64,000 nucleotides of DNA from Thermoanaerobacterium saccharolyticum (GCF_000747665.1 NZ_BBKT01000017.1:1-64000), one strand, 5' to 3'; positions 25,266 through 35,427 are shown, counted from the stretch's first letter. Notes: generated by a model from the sequence alone, not told the origin. Made by a program: numbers and translations.

Positions 25266-27322
25266 TGTAACACCTCTGCCTTATTATTTTCTATTTCAGG
25301 ATACTCTATCCTGCGGTGAAATATTCCGTTTAAAGATGTCAAAAATGATTTTGACAAATCCTTTATGTCCTTTAAAGTCAAATTGCTTTCATTAAGCTGA
25401 CCATCTTTCAATCTGTCGTCGATTATTTTGTTAACCGTAGCTTCAATCTCATCGTCTGTAGGATTGTGAAGGGACCTTACAGCAGCTTCAATAGAATCTG
25501 CCAACATTAAAATTGCAGATTCCTTAGTCTGAGGTTTGGGACCTGGATATCTAAACGAGTCCTCTTCACATAAATCATCTGTCTTTAATGCTTTACTGTA
25601 AAAATATTTTACAAGAGATGTACCATGGTGTTCTCGTATTAAATTTATTATATCTTCAGGTAACTTATACTTTTTAGCAAGCTCAACACCATCTTTAACG
25701 TGAGACGTAATCACCAATGAACTTAAATCTGGCGATATTTTGTCATGCAAATTTTCATCCGTAAATTGATTTTCTTTAAAAAAATACGGTCTCTTTACTT
25801 TGCCTATATCATGGTAATATGCCCCAACTCGTGTCAATAGGCTGTTTGCACCAATTGCATCAGATCCTGCTTCAGCCAAATTAGCAACTATTATACTATG
25901 ATGATATGTGCCAGGAGCATCCATCATCAGCTTCTTCAACAAAGGATTATTGGGATTTGAAAGCTCCAGCAACTTTAAAGGTGTTATGATGTCAAAACCA
26001 GATTCCCAAAATGGAAGCAATCCAATGGCTAATATGACACTAAAAGCACCGCTAATTATTCCCCAAAGGCTATTCTCTAAAACAGATAAAATATTATTGC
26101 TATTAATAAGCCCTACTCCTAATATAGACAATGTATTGGCAGCACTTATATATATGCCAGCTTTGACAAAATCGATTCTCTGCTTTGAATTAGCCATCTT
26201 TATTGCTCCAATTGTCCCTCCAAATATGGACATTACAAAGAAAGCCTGATTAAAATTTAGCATCATGCCACTTATAATAGAAAAGAATGTATTAAGCGTT
26301 ACGGCAATAAAAGGATCTAATATAGCCGAAAGAGACAAGGCAATAAGCTCTGATGGAATAAGCAACGGATTTATGTTTTTCAATGCTATAACTATGAAAT
26401 AATATATTGTACCCAAAAGGTAAAGTATTTGGATATACGCGTACTTCTCCTTCACTTTTTTATTAAGCTTAATTATATAATAGCCAGAAATAAATAAAGA
26501 CACGCCCAATAAGACGATGATGCCAGACAGCATAGCGAAATCTACTTTACTGTTATTTTTAAGAAGTCCCAATGCTTTTAAGACCTGAATTTGATCGTTT
26601 GTCACTACTTCACCGCTTACGATGATATTCTGCCCTTTCTTATAGACGACAGGCTCTACCTTTGAAGCAGCTTCTTTTCTTGCCATCTCAGTCTCAGTTG
26701 CATTGTATATCATATTAGGAGATATGACAGAAGATAGTATTTTATATACTATCGGCTTTAGATCTTGATTCAGATCTGAACTATCTACAACACTTTTTAC
26801 GCTGCTTAATGCACCAGATAAAGCATCATCTGTAATCTGACGTGACATAGTAGCTTTTTCAGTTGAAATAGCTAAAGATTCCACCGCAATTATTGTATTG
26901 TCTTCAGCAGAAAGCAAAACTTTAAGAGATTGGTCGTCAACTTTAATTGGCAATGTTTCTTTTAATGTACTAAGTTTTTCGTCAATCTGTCCGCTGGACT
27001 TTCTAACGCTTCTAAGTTTATTAAAAAAATCAGTAAGCTTAATGTAAGATTCTTGTGCAACATTTTCATCGTAATCGTATTTAGGATTTACACTGTTCAT
27101 GGCTTCTTGAATCTTTTTTTGAGTTGCCAAATTGTCAACAATGTCCTTTGGTGCTTTAATATCTATTTGAGCAACGTCTCCAGCTTTTATATCGATTTTA
27201 GGCGGCGTTATGGATGTGTAAAACAAAAATATCGATACAATGATGTATATAGTTGTAATATATATCAAATATGCCTTTTGACTTAAAAATATTTTTCTAA
27301 TCGGCATGTCCTTTATATGCAT
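25262..27322 (-). CDS. pgpH: PgpH-type HD phosphohydrolase (7TMR-HD, YqfF family)
   Basis: Membrane phosphodiesterase; Listeria PgpH of this family degrades cyclic di-AMP. The 686 residues contain an N-terminal TM, an extracytoplasmic 7TMR-HDED domain (about 50-260), seven TM segments (about 265-460) and a cytoplasmic HD domain. Metal ligands are visible: PGTYHHSIIVANLAE, GAYYHDIGKVKRPYFFKENQ, LVITSHVKDGVELAK and REHHGTSLVKYFY. It follows phoH by 6 bases and overlaps ybeY, the same order as in Bacillus subtilis. Confidence 0.93.
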   Translation of the reverse strand: MHIKDMPIRKIFLSQKAYLIYITTIYIIVSIFLFYTSITPPKIDIKAGDVAQIDIKAPKDIVDNLATQKKIQEAMNSVNPKYDYDENVAQESYIKLTDFFNKLRSVRKSSGQIDEKLSTLKETLPIKVDDQSLKVLLSAEDNTIIAVESLAISTEKATMSRQITDDALSGALSSVKSVVDSSDLNQDLKPIVYKILSSVISPNMIYNATETEMARKEAASKVEPVVYKKGQNIIVSGEVVTNDQIQVLKALGLLKNNSKVDFAMLSGIIVLLGVSLFISGYYIIKLNKKVKEKYAYIQILYLLGTIYYFIVIALKNINPLLIPSELIALSLSAILDPFIAVTLNTFFSIISGMMLNFNQAFFVMSIFGGTIGAIKMANSKQRIDFVKAGIYISAANTLSILGVGLINSNNILSVLENSLWGIISGAFSVILAIGLLPFWESGFDIITPLKLLELSNPNNPLLKKLMMDAPGTYHHSIIVANLAEAGSDAIGANSLLTRVGAYYHDIGKVKRPYFFKENQFTDENLHDKISPDLSSLVITSHVKDGVELAKKYKLPEDIINLIREHHGTSLVKYFYSKALKTDDLCEEDSFRYPGPKPQTKESAILMLADSIEAAVRSLHNPTDDEIEATVNKIIDDRLKDGQLNESNLTLKDIKDLSKSFLTSLNGIFHRRIEYPEIENNKAEVLQ

Positions 27323-27327
27323 CTAAA

Positions 27328-28326
27328 TTAATCCTCCCAAGAAGAATTTTCTTCTTCCGCATCATCAGTTTTTTTAGACTTTTCAAATACTTCATAAGCT
27401 TTTACTATCTTGGCAACGAGGGGATGTCTTATAACATCCTGTTCTTTTAGTAAAACAAATTCTATGCCCTCTATACCATTTAAAATTTCAATGACATCTT
27501 TAAGTCCAGATCTTTTTCCTTTTGGCAAATCCACCTGCGTAACATCGCCTGTTATAACCGCCTTAGAACCAAATCCAATCCTTGTTAAAAACATCTTCAT
27601 TTGCTCTGGAGTAGTATTTTGAGCTTCATCAAGTATTATAAATGAATCGTCCAAAGTCCTACCTCTCATATATGCCAACGGAGCAACTTCAATAAGCCCC
27701 TTTTCCATGTATTTTTGAAATGTTTCAGCTCCAAGAATGTCGTATAATGCATCGTACAGCGGTCTTAAATACGGATCAACTTTCTCTTGCAAATCGCCTG
27801 GCAAAAAGCCCAGTCGCTCTCCTGCTTCAACTGCAGGCCTCGTCAAAATAATTCGCCCAACTTCTTTATTTTTCAAAGATGTTACAGCCATTGCCATAGC
27901 AAGATACGTCTTTCCTGTACCTGCAGGTCCAATCCCAAAGACAATCTCATTACTTCTTATGGCGTTTACATAGCGCTTCTGACCATAAGTTTTACATCTT
28001 ATCTGCTTCCCTCTTGATGTAATGCATACAATGTCGGATAAGATAGATTTTAGCTTCTCTTCCTCTCCCATATTGACTAATCTCATGGCGTATAAGACGT
28101 TTTGAGCTGTTATAATCTCACCGCTATTGATTATATCTATAAGCTCACTAAACACCTTTTCTGCACCATCCACATTGGCTTCTTCACCACTGATCTTAAT
28201 CATATCATCTCTGACGACAATCTTTACATCCATTCCTTCTTCAATCAATTTTATATTTTCATCAAATTTGCCAAATAAATTTGCAGCTTGTTCAATATTA
28301 TTGATATCAATTGTTACTTCTTTCAA
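27328..28326 (-). CDS. phoH: PhoH-family ATPase
   Basis: PhoH-like P-loop ATPase of the ybeY/ybeZ context, thought to act on RNA with YbeY. It has 332 residues. The N-terminal 100 residues resemble a KH-type domain. The ATPase core has Walker A GIGPAGTGKTYLAMAMA, TRPAVEAGERLGFLPGD, and Walker B DSFIILDEAQNTTPEQMKMF with ITGDVTQVDLP. It overlaps the yqfD end by 20 bases and precedes pgpH by 6, so the five-gene run yqfC-ybeY is one operon. Confidence 0.95.
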   Translation of the reverse strand: MKEVTIDINNIEQAANLFGKFDENIKLIEEGMDVKIVVRDDMIKISGEEANVDGAEKVFSELIDIINSGEIITAQNVLYAMRLVNMGEEEKLKSILSDIVCITSRGKQIRCKTYGQKRYVNAIRSNEIVFGIGPAGTGKTYLAMAMAVTSLKNKEVGRIILTRPAVEAGERLGFLPGDLQEKVDPYLRPLYDALYDILGAETFQKYMEKGLIEVAPLAYMRGRTLDDSFIILDEAQNTTPEQMKMFLTRIGFGSKAVITGDVTQVDLPKGKRSGLKDVIEILNGIEGIEFVLLKEQDVIRHPLVAKIVKAYEVFEKSKKTDDAEEENSSWED

Positions 28327-29512
28327 TTTTTACCTCCGTATTATAATTGATGTTCTCTTGCGTTCCAATATCCTCTATCACTTCTACTATGACATCAGCC
28401 CGCAGCACGTTTGCGTTTATCATCGTCACCTTTTCTTGTCTATTGACTATTTTAGCATCTTTTCCAAAAGCAGGTGAAATATTTTTAAGAGCATTTTCCA
28501 CAGCTAATTTTTCTGCTTCATCTTTTGTAAGCTTTACTTCAATCGGGACAGTCTCGTAATATGTCTCATTTACAATTCTTATTGGAGAAGCTGAGGAAGT
28601 TAAGTTTCTCACTTCTCTATCATAATTTTTAAAATCAATTTTTCTTGATGAGAGAGTTAAAGTACTGCTGCCCATCGAAATTTTTGTCATAGTGATTTTT
28701 CTGCCAGTCCTCTTGTACTTTTGCTGCACTAAATTAACATCCGCATAACCTTCATACCAGACTCTTGCCAGTATTGTACCCGTTGAATGCACAAACCGCG
28801 TATTTGTGTTAGGCCTTTCTATTACACCAGATACTAAGACGTCTCCAGTCTTTACTGTATCTCCAACTTTTTTTAAAGCATCGCCTTCTAATACTGTCAT
28901 TTTATATATTATACCATCTTTTTTAGCTATTATATTACATGGCACATTTTCATCTATTACAGCAGGCGGTGCAGTTTTCTTCACAACCTTAACTATTGCT
29001 TTCGTACCTTTTATGTCAATGCCAATCCATGCCACATCTTTTTCATCCATCAAAAATTCTTGTTGAATCTTATGAATATCTATTGACGACTTTAAAACAC
29101 CAGCTTTAAGCCCCAATTTGTCAAGTTCTGAAATTATAGAAGTTTCACTTATATTTTGTCCACCATCTATCTCAATAGACCATATAAACATCGAAAAAAG
29201 GTATGCCAGCACCACACACGCTACTGCACCTAAAACCAACATTTTTCTCCTCTTTAAATAAAAGACAATAAACGGCAACCCTCTTTTTTCGACGATGTAC
29301 ACCCTGCAATTCGTCATTTTCGTATACGGCAGGAGAAGCTTGAAGCCTTTTAAACTGATCTTTGCTATTATTGTGGTGTGATTCGTCCTTTCTACATCCC
29401 ATACATATATATTTTTGGATATAACAATGTTTAAAAATCTCTCTATTGACAAGCCTTCTATTCTTATAATAGCATACCCGTATAAAAAATTCCACAATTT
29501 TATAGCCAGCAA
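28307..29512 (-). CDS. yqfD: Sporulation protein YqfD
   Basis: Forespore/mother-cell sporulation protein of the YqfD family, often called stage IV sporulation protein; its biochemical role is not settled. The 401-residue chain has a cytoplasmic N-terminus (LWNFLYGYAIIRIEGLSIER), one TM segment near 91-110 (LVLGAVACVVLAYLFSMFIW) and an extracytoplasmic region with conserved stretches such as ISELDKLGLKAG and KDVAWIGIDIKGTKAIVKV. It lies between yqfC and phoH. Confidence 0.92.
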   Translation of the reverse strand: MLAIKLWNFLYGYAIIRIEGLSIERFLNIVISKNIYVWDVERTNHTTIIAKISLKGFKLLLPYTKMTNCRVYIVEKRGLPFIVFYLKRRKMLVLGAVACVVLAYLFSMFIWSIEIDGGQNISETSIISELDKLGLKAGVLKSSIDIHKIQQEFLMDEKDVAWIGIDIKGTKAIVKVVKKTAPPAVIDENVPCNIIAKKDGIIYKMTVLEGDALKKVGDTVKTGDVLVSGVIERPNTNTRFVHSTGTILARVWYEGYADVNLVQQKYKRTGRKITMTKISMGSSTLTLSSRKIDFKNYDREVRNLTSSASPIRIVNETYYETVPIEVKLTKDEAEKLAVENALKNISPAFGKDAKIVNRQEKVTMINANVLRADVIVEVIEDIGTQENINYNTEVKIERSNN

Positions 29513-29564
29513 GCAAATACCCCCTTTTGCCTTTTTTGTAACTAATCACAAGACAAAGAAATTT

Positions 29565-29837
29565 TCATACAATTATTTCTATATTTAATATTTTCCCGGT
29601 AATAACTAATATTTCTGTCATTACTGAATTTATAATCATATTTTTACCTGTTATTCTAATCATTCCTATCGTAGAATTGATCCTTATTCTTTCGGGAATA
29701 TATTCTATTATGCCTCTATGATTTTCTACGGTAATTTGCGTGTTGCCTATTACTGTTATCTTAGGAAGGTTTAATAAAACATCTTTAGGAAAATCTACTA
29801 AATTTAGAATTCCTTCTTTTATGGTATTTGACTTCAT
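29565..29837 (-). CDS. yqfC: Sporulation protein YqfC (YabP/YqfC family)
   Basis: A 90-residue protein of the YabP/YqfC family, usually under sigma-E control. It begins by setting a beta-rich chain: PKITVIGNTQITVENHRGII and RIRITGKNMIINSVMTEIL-like repeats (positions about 24-85). The ATG is preceded by GGGAGGAGG. It is the first gene of the minus-strand run yqfC-yqfD-phoH-pgpH-ybeY-dgkA-era and follows two tandem terminators. Confidence 0.92.
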   Translation of the reverse strand: MKSNTIKEGILNLVDFPKDVLLNLPKITVIGNTQITVENHRGIIEYIPERIRINSTIGMIRITGKNMIINSVMTEILVITGKILNIEIIV

Positions 29838-29910
29838 TATAAAGCCTCCTCCCGTTAAATCTTATGAATCTTCAAGTAAAAACATTCTTTTAAGGATTTT
29901 TAAAACAAAA

Positions 29911-29940
29911 TAAAAAAAACATGGATCCTACGCTCCATGT
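29911..29940 (-). terminator. Second of two tandem terminators after yqeY
   Basis: ACATGGA (29919-29925) pairs with TCCATGT (29934-29940); on the minus strand eight T follow. It backs up the stronger terminator at 29953-29988. Confidence 0.65.
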
Positions 29941-29952
29941 CATAAAAACATA

Positions 29953-29988
29953 AAAAAACTTGATACATCTAAGTACCAAGTTTTTTTA
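29953..29988 (-). terminator. Rho-independent terminator after yqeY
   Basis: AAAAAACTTG and CAAGTTTTTTT, with an inner TAC/GTA pair, form a long stem starting at the yqeY stop. It separates the rpsU-yqeY unit from yqfC. Confidence 0.85.
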
Positions 29989-30432
29989 TTATTGTAAGTG
30001 CTGCGAAACTATCGTCTTAACTTTATTGCCATCAGCCTTGCCTTTTACAAGAGGCATCACCTTGCTCATAACCATCCCTATGTCATTTTTGTTTGTAGCA
30101 CCAGTCTCATCGATAATACCTCTTACGATTTCATCTATCTCATCATCAGTCAACTGCTGTGGCATATACTCCATCATAATTTCTATTTCACGATTTGCTT
30201 TATCTACCAAATCTTGCCTTCCACCTTTTTCGTATTCAGGCAAAACCTCTTTTCTTTGTTTTATCTCTCTTGAAATTACATTAATGACCCCTTCATCATC
30301 AAGGATTTTTCCTGTATCTTTTTCTACTTGCAATATTGAAGATCTAACCATGCTTAGAATATTTTTTCTGAATAAATCTTTTGACTTCATAGCATCAACC
30401 ATATCTTTGTATAATCGATCCTTAAGGGCCAT
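29989..30432 (-). CDS. yqeY: GatB/YqeY domain protein
   Basis: A 147-residue YqeY protein, related to the C-terminal tRNA-binding helical domain of GatB; thought to influence tRNA-dependent amidation or translation, without proof. Visible family blocks are DRLYKDMVDAMKSKDLFRKN and MEYMPQQLTDDEIDEIVRGI, then DIGMVMSKVMPLVKGKADGN. It follows rpsU by 12 bases, the standard rpsU-yqeY pair. Confidence 0.94.
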   Translation of the reverse strand: MALKDRLYKDMVDAMKSKDLFRKNILSMVRSSILQVEKDTGKILDDEGVINVISREIKQRKEVLPEYEKGGRQDLVDKANREIEIMMEYMPQQLTDDEIDEIVRGIIDETGATNKNDIGMVMSKVMPLVKGKADGNKVKTIVSQHLQ

Positions 30433-30444
30433 AACTACACTTCC

Positions 30445-30630
30445 TTATTTCCCAAATTTGTACTTTCTTTTTCTTGCTGCTTCTGATTTCTTTTTGCGTT
30501 TTACGCTTGGGCTTTCATAATGTTCCCTTTTCCTTAATTCAGAAAGAACGCCACTCCTTGAGCATTGGCGCTTAAATCTCCTCAATGCATTATCAAGGGA
30601 CTCATTTTCTCCAACTCGAACTTCTGACAC
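30445..30630 (-). CDS. rpsU: 30S ribosomal protein S21
   Basis: Small basic ribosomal protein needed for mRNA base-pairing during initiation. The product is 61 residues: [20 protein letters not shown] at the start, then [20 protein letters not shown] and a basic tail. I start at the GTG at 30628-30630 because GGAGGGAG lies 6 bases upstream. The open frame extends 15 codons further upstream but without similarity to S21. Confidence 0.95.
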   Translation of the reverse strand: MSEVRVGENESLDNALRRFKRQCSRSGVLSELRKREHYESPSVKRKKKSEAARKRKYKFGK

Positions 30631-30742
30631 TGTAATCTCCCTCCCTCCGGATAAACTGCCAAATGTAAGCTGCATTTATTGCTACAAATATTATTGGGAT
30701 ATCTTAATATATTATAATCTAAAAACCAATTTGTGTCAATGT

Positions 30743-31087
30743 TTACCCTGGAGGCCATGTCATAAATCTTCCGCCTAAAAGATGAAAATGTATATGGTGA
30801 ACAGTTTGTCCACCGTCGTCGCCACAATTGGATACTATCCTATATCCTTTGCTATCAATCCCATACTGCTTAGCCAGCTTTTTTGCAATTACATAGACAT
30901 GTCCTACAAGCTCTTTATTCTTGTCATCAATGTCCAGTGGAGAATCAATATGAGCTTTTGGGACTATAAGCAAGTGAACTGGCGCTTGTGGATTAATGTC
31001 AGGAAAGGCTACTACATAATCATCTTCGTAAATTATTTTTGATTCAATCTCCCTATTTATGATCTTGCAAAAAATACAATCACTCAA
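30743..31087 (-). CDS. Histidine triad (HIT) nucleotide hydrolase, HinT-like
   Basis: A 114-residue HIT protein that hydrolyses adenosine phosphoramidates. It starts DCIFCKIINREIESKIIYED and ends with the triad GGQTVHHIHFHLLGGRFMTW, matching H-x-H-x-H-x-x. A C-x-x-C pair (C4, C7) occurs in many HinT proteins and may bind zinc. The start overlaps the mtaB stop by 8 bases. Confidence 0.95.
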   Translation of the reverse strand: MSDCIFCKIINREIESKIIYEDDYVVAFPDINPQAPVHLLIVPKAHIDSPLDIDDKNKELVGHVYVIAKKLAKQYGIDSKGYRIVSNCGDDGGQTVHHIHFHLLGGRFMTWPPG

Positions 31088-32456
31088 TCATCTCACCTCC
31101 TTCAACTATATTGCCAATAGCAAAATCTTTTTTTAAGTCCATTAACTTTACAGGTAGTATTTTATTCTTAATGTTTAAATCTGATTTCACTGCCACTCTT
31201 ATATAGTTGTCAGTAAGTCCTTCCACATATCCCTGCAGTTCTTTAACCCTCTGTTCAAATAGCACATTTAGCGTGCTGCCTAAAAACCTTTTATAGAATT
31301 CTGATTCGCATTTTTCTGAAAGCTTAATTAATATCTTACTTCTCTCTTCTTTAACAGAATTTTTAATTTGGTCGGGATAATTTGCCGCTTTTGTTCCCGC
31401 TCGCTTTGAATACTTAAAAACATGCATCTTGCTGAATTGTATATCTTTTACAAAATTATAAGTTTCGTAAAACTCACTCTCGGTTTCTCCAGGAAACCCT
31501 ACCATTATATCAGTTGTTATTGCCACATCTTCGATGTACTTTCTAACTCTATCTATAATCTTTTTGTATTCACTGGTGGTGTATTTTCTACCCATTCTTT
31601 TAAGGACACTATCCGAACCACTTTGCAATGATATATGGTAGTGTCTGCAAAATTTCGGCAAAATAGAAACTTCTCTTACGAAATCTTCGGTTAAAAATGT
31701 AGGCTCAATTGAACTTAAGCGTATCCTTTCGATGCCCTCGATTTCGTGTATCATCTTTATTATATCAAGCAAATCCACATTTTCCAAGTCTTTGCCATAT
31801 GATGCAACGTGTATGCCTGTCAACACTACTTCTTTATAGCCATTATCCCTCAACCTTTTAACTTCATCCAATATGTCATGAGGCTTTCTGCTTCTTATAG
31901 GCCCTCTGGCATACGGTATAATACAATAAGTACAATATTGATTGCACCCATCTTGTATCTTTAAATACGCCCGCGTATGACCTCCTTGTGCTGATATCTT
32001 AAGTTCCTCGAATTTTCTGTCTTTAAATATATCTTCAACGGCATTTACCTTATTGGCACTCGCCCCTTTCTCTACTAATTTGACTATTTCTCCTTTGTTT
32101 TTAGTGCCTAAAACAACATTGACTTCAGGTATATTTAAAACTTCATTTGAGGCCACTTGCGAATAACAGCCAACCACAGCAATCACAGAATCTGGATTAA
32201 TTTTTTTAGCCTTTCTTATTTCCTGCCTTGATTTCATATCACCTCTGCCAGTCACAGTGCATGTATTTATAACATACACATCGGCATATTCATCAAACCC
32301 TACAACATCATATCCTGAACTCTTGAAAATCTCAGCCATGGCTTCCGTCTCATATTGATTTACTTTACAACCTAATGTAAAAAATGACACAGTTTTTTTG
32401 CGGCCGTATACATCATAAAATTCATCAGCGTCTAAAGCTATGTTTGCCTTTGCCAC
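31080..32456 (-). CDS. mtaB: tRNA t6A37 methylthiotransferase MtaB
   Basis: Radical SAM enzyme that converts t6A37 to ms2t6A37 in ANN-decoding tRNAs. The 458 residues show the N-terminal UPF0004 domain (FFTLGCKVNQYETEAM and NTCTVTGRGDMKSRQEIRKA), with cysteines for the second cluster, the radical SAM box DGCNQYCTYCIIPYARGPIR (C-x3-C-x2-C), and a C-terminal TRAM domain. LGCKVNQ rather than GCQMN distinguishes MtaB from MiaB. It starts with GTG at 32456, preceded by GGAGG. Confidence 0.95.
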   Translation of the reverse strand: MAKANIALDADEFYDVYGRKKTVSFFTLGCKVNQYETEAMAEIFKSSGYDVVGFDEYADVYVINTCTVTGRGDMKSRQEIRKAKKINPDSVIAVVGCYSQVASNEVLNIPEVNVVLGTKNKGEIVKLVEKGASANKVNAVEDIFKDRKFEELKISAQGGHTRAYLKIQDGCNQYCTYCIIPYARGPIRSRKPHDILDEVKRLRDNGYKEVVLTGIHVASYGKDLENVDLLDIIKMIHEIEGIERIRLSSIEPTFLTEDFVREVSILPKFCRHYHISLQSGSDSVLKRMGRKYTTSEYKKIIDRVRKYIEDVAITTDIMVGFPGETESEFYETYNFVKDIQFSKMHVFKYSKRAGTKAANYPDQIKNSVKEERSKILIKLSEKCESEFYKRFLGSTLNVLFEQRVKELQGYVEGLTDNYIRVAVKSDLNIKNKILPVKLMDLKKDFAIGNIVEGGEMIE

Positions 32457-32569
32457 TTCGTAATATTCCTCCCATATTGTTTGTTATAAAGTTCAAAATT
32501 TATTATAACATTTAACTAAATATAAAAAAATAAGCCTCAAAATATTTAAGAGGCAAAAATAAAAATCAT

Positions 32570-33316
32570 CTATCCTAAATCTCCTAATTCGTACAAAATT
32601 ATAGAACCAGCCACAATACCGGCTGTTTCTGTCCTTAAAATCCTTGGACCCAATGTGACAATCACAGCACCATTTTTAGTCGCCATGGTTATTTCACTGG
32701 ATGAGAAACCACCTTCAGGCCCTATAAAAATACAAATATTTTTTACACCATTATTTTCTCTTAAAACATCTTTTAACCTTACATTGGTCTCCCTTTCATA
32801 CGGCATTACGCATAAATCAAACTCATAAATGTAATTCAAAGCACTATTAAAACTTATTGGTTCCAGCACTTCTGGCACTATCAATCTTCCAGATTGCTTT
32901 GATGCTTCTTGAGAAATTTTATTCCACCTGTTTATTTTGTTGCCTATGTTTTTTTCTTTAACCTTTATAATCGAAAACTCGGTTTCAACAGGTACAATCT
33001 TTTTTATTCCAATTTCTGTGCATTTTTGAACAATTAAATCCATTTTATCAGCCTTTGGCAGTCCTTGAAATAAAGTCACATTTATAGAACTTTCTACGAC
33101 TTGATGTAACTCACCAACTATCTTTAATAAAACAGATGTGCTTTCGATAGAAAGAATAGAAGCATTGTACTGTTTCACGCCATTAGAAACCACCAAATCA
33201 GTTCCAATCTTTAACCTTAATACATCCTTTATATGATGAGCATCATCACCATGTATCCTGACTATGCCATCTTTTATATCCTCATCTTTTATAAAAAATC
33301 TTCTCACAGCACTCAC
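32570..33316 (-). CDS. rsmE: 16S rRNA m3U1498 methyltransferase RsmE
   Basis: SPOUT-family enzyme methylating N3 of U1498 in 16S rRNA. About 248 residues; it begins RRFFIKDEDIKDGIVRIHGD DAHH-like and ends with the SAM-binding knot IFIGPEGGFSSSEITMATKN and LGPRILRTETAGIVAGSIIL. I start it at the GTG at 33314-33316, which overlaps the prmA stop (GTGA), with AAGGA upstream. A GTG three codons later is possible. The prmA-rsmE-mtaB order matches B. subtilis. Confidence 0.93.
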   Translation of the reverse strand: MSAVRRFFIKDEDIKDGIVRIHGDDAHHIKDVLRLKIGTDLVVSNGVKQYNASILSIESTSVLLKIVGELHQVVESSINVTLFQGLPKADKMDLIVQKCTEIGIKKIVPVETEFSIIKVKEKNIGNKINRWNKISQEASKQSGRLIVPEVLEPISFNSALNYIYEFDLCVMPYERETNVRLKDVLRENNGVKNICIFIGPEGGFSSSEITMATKNGAVIVTLGPRILRTETAGIVAGSIILYELGDLG

Positions 33317-34239
33317 TTTTTCCTTGATAATATTGCAACCCATTCCCCATCTTCTTTGACCTCAATAACGTCAAAATATTCGGAAATAGCATTTAAAACA
33401 TCATCTTTACGATCTCTAATTATTCCACTTGATATGAACAAGCCATTTTCTTTAAGTTTTTCATGTATATCAAAAGTAGCTTTTATTATTATATCAGCTA
33501 TAATATTTGCAACTATTAAATCCGCTTCACCATTTAGCTCTTTCAAAAGATCGCTTTTCAAAACCTCAATATTATCCAGTTTGTTTAATTTTACATTTAA
33601 AGAAGCCACTTTTAATGCAACTTCGTCAACATCGACTGCAAAGACTTTTTTGGCACCTAATTTAGAGCTGACAATTGACAATATACCCGTACCGCACCCA
33701 ACATCAAACACGGTGTCGCCACTTTTAATATTATCTTCTAAAAATTCTATACACATTTTTGTGGTCTCATGACTGCCTGTGCCAAAAGCCATACCTGGAT
33801 CTAACTCGACTACTATTTCATTTTCTTCTGGGTTATAATCTTCCCACGATGGTTTTATGACAACACGTTTGCCAATTTTAAAAGTCTTGTAGTACTTTTT
33901 CCAACTGTTTGCCCAATCTTCATCATCGACTTCAGTCGTTTCAAACGTAAAATCTCCAATGTCCAAATTATATTCTTTAAGCCCCATTATTCTATCCTTG
34001 ATTATGCTTAATTTGTCAATTGTACTAGGAGTAAGAGGAAAATAAGCAGATATTACAATTTTATCGCTATCTACAATCATATCAGGATCTACATAATCCC
34101 ATTCATTGCTATCATTTAACATCTTTAAATCGTTGGGATCTTCTATAACAACACCGCCTGCACCAACTTCATGCATTATATTTGTTATAGCTTCCTCAGC
34201 TTCCACTGAAGTCGTAATTTTAACTTCAAGCCATTTCAA
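33313..34239 (-). CDS. prmA: Ribosomal protein L11 methyltransferase PrmA
   Basis: Trimethylates ribosomal protein L11 using SAM. It has 308 residues with an N-terminal L11-recognition domain (about 1-75) and a class I methyltransferase domain: FGTGSHETTKMCIEFLEDNI near 167-186, then VFDVGCGTGILSIVSSKLGA and LIVANIIADIIIKATFDI, where NIIADI corresponds to the N-[IL]-x-A motif. It sits 15 bases after dnaJ. Confidence 0.95.
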   Translation of the reverse strand: MKWLEVKITTSVEAEEAITNIMHEVGAGGVVIEDPNDLKMLNDSNEWDYVDPDMIVDSDKIVISAYFPLTPSTIDKLSIIKDRIMGLKEYNLDIGDFTFETTEVDDEDWANSWKKYYKTFKIGKRVVIKPSWEDYNPEENEIVVELDPGMAFGTGSHETTKMCIEFLEDNIKSGDTVFDVGCGTGILSIVSSKLGAKKVFAVDVDEVALKVASLNVKLNKLDNIEVLKSDLLKELNGEADLIVANIIADIIIKATFDIHEKLKENGLFISSGIIRDRKDDVLNAISEYFDVIEVKEDGEWVAILSRKK

Positions 34240-34254
34240 TCATATCACCCTTTT

Positions 34255-35397
34255 TTATGCTCCAAAAGCATCTTTTACTTTTTGAAAAAATGATTTGCCG
34301 CCGCTATCATTGCTCAGCTTGTCAAACTCTCTCAATAGCTCTTTTTGCCTTTCCGTCAATTTCTTAGGAACATCGATATATACTTCTACAAACTCGTCAC
34401 CACGTCCTCTTCCATTGATATGAGGTATTCCTTTGTTCCTAAGTCTAAACACCGTTCCAGTCTGAGTTCCAGGCGGAATATTGTATATAGCTTTGCCGTC
34501 AAGAGTAGGAACTTCTATCTCTGCACCAAGTGCAGCATCTACAAAGCTTATAGGCATTTTAAGCAAGACATTGAATCCATCCCGCTTAAATATCTTATGA
34601 GGTTTTATACTTATTACAATAAAAAGATCTCCATTAGCTCCTCCTCTTTCTCCTGGTTCACCTTCACCTCTTAATGATACCATTTGTCCTTCATCAATTC
34701 CAGCAGGAATATTTACTTTTAATTTTCTTGCTCTTCTTATTTTCCCAGTTCCATGGCATTTTGAACATGGATCTTTTACTATTCTGCCATCTCCATGGCA
34801 CCTAGGACATGTTCTCACATTGACTATCCTACCAAAAGGCGTATTTTGCGTTATCCTGACCTCTCCTGTTCCATGACATTCAGGACATACATCAACTTTC
34901 GTTCCTGGGTTTGCACCAGTACCATTGCACCTATCGCATTTTTCATATCTTTCAACTTCAATCTCTTTCTCGACGCCAAATGCAGCTTCTTCAAAGGACA
35001 AAGTCAGATTAATCCTTATATCATTTCCTTTTTGAGGGCCAGTTTTTCTTCTGGTACTGCCTCCAAACATATCGCCAAATATATCGCCAAATATATCGCC
35101 AAAGCCGCCAAAATCAAATCCACCTTGACCAAAACCGCCAAAGCCACCAAAATCTCCTTGGTTGAAATCACCTTGATTAAATGCTGCATCGCCAAATTGA
35201 TCATACTGAGCTTTTTTCTGAGGATCAGACAAAATCTGATATGCTTCATTTATCTCTTTAAACTTTTGTTCTGCTTCTTTATTGCCAGGATTTAAGTCAG
35301 GATGATACTTCTTTGCAAGAGTCCTATAAGCCTTCTTTATATCTTCATCACTGGCATTTTTATCAAGACCTAATATTGCATAATAATCTTTTGCCAT
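34255..35397 (-). CDS. dnaJ: Chaperone protein DnaJ
   Basis: Hsp40 co-chaperone that delivers substrates to DnaK and stimulates its ATPase. It has 380 residues: J-domain with [10 protein letters not shown] (HPD), a Gly/Phe-rich linker ending [15 protein letters not shown], four zinc-binding CxxCxGxG repeats ([32 protein letters not shown]) and the C-terminal substrate domain. The linker is encoded by about three tandem 12-base repeats (35068-35102). I start at the ATG at 35395-35397 (MAKDYYAIL), which follows AGGTG; another ATG lies three codons upstream. Confidence 0.97.
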   Translation of the reverse strand: MAKDYYAILGLDKNASDEDIKKAYRTLAKKYHPDLNPGNKEAEQKFKEINEAYQILSDPQKKAQYDQFGDAAFNQGDFNQGDFGGFGGFGQGGFDFGGFGDIFGDIFGDMFGGSTRRKTGPQKGNDIRINLTLSFEEAAFGVEKEIEVERYEKCDRCNGTGANPGTKVDVCPECHGTGEVRITQNTPFGRIVNVRTCPRCHGDGRIVKDPCSKCHGTGKIRRARKLKVNIPAGIDEGQMVSLRGEGEPGERGGANGDLFIVISIKPHKIFKRDGFNVLLKMPISFVDAALGAEIEVPTLDGKAIYNIPPGTQTGTVFRLRNKGIPHINGRGRGDEFVEVYIDVPKKLTERQKELLREFDKLSNDSGGKSFFQKVKDAFGA

Positions 35398-35427
35398 ACA
35401 CATCACCTGCCTTTCTTAACATGAATG

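Noticed and set aside
35068-35102. Tandem 12-base repeat as a separate repeat element
   Set aside because: It encodes the repeating Gly-Asp-Ile-Phe part of the DnaJ Gly/Phe linker and is explained by the protein.
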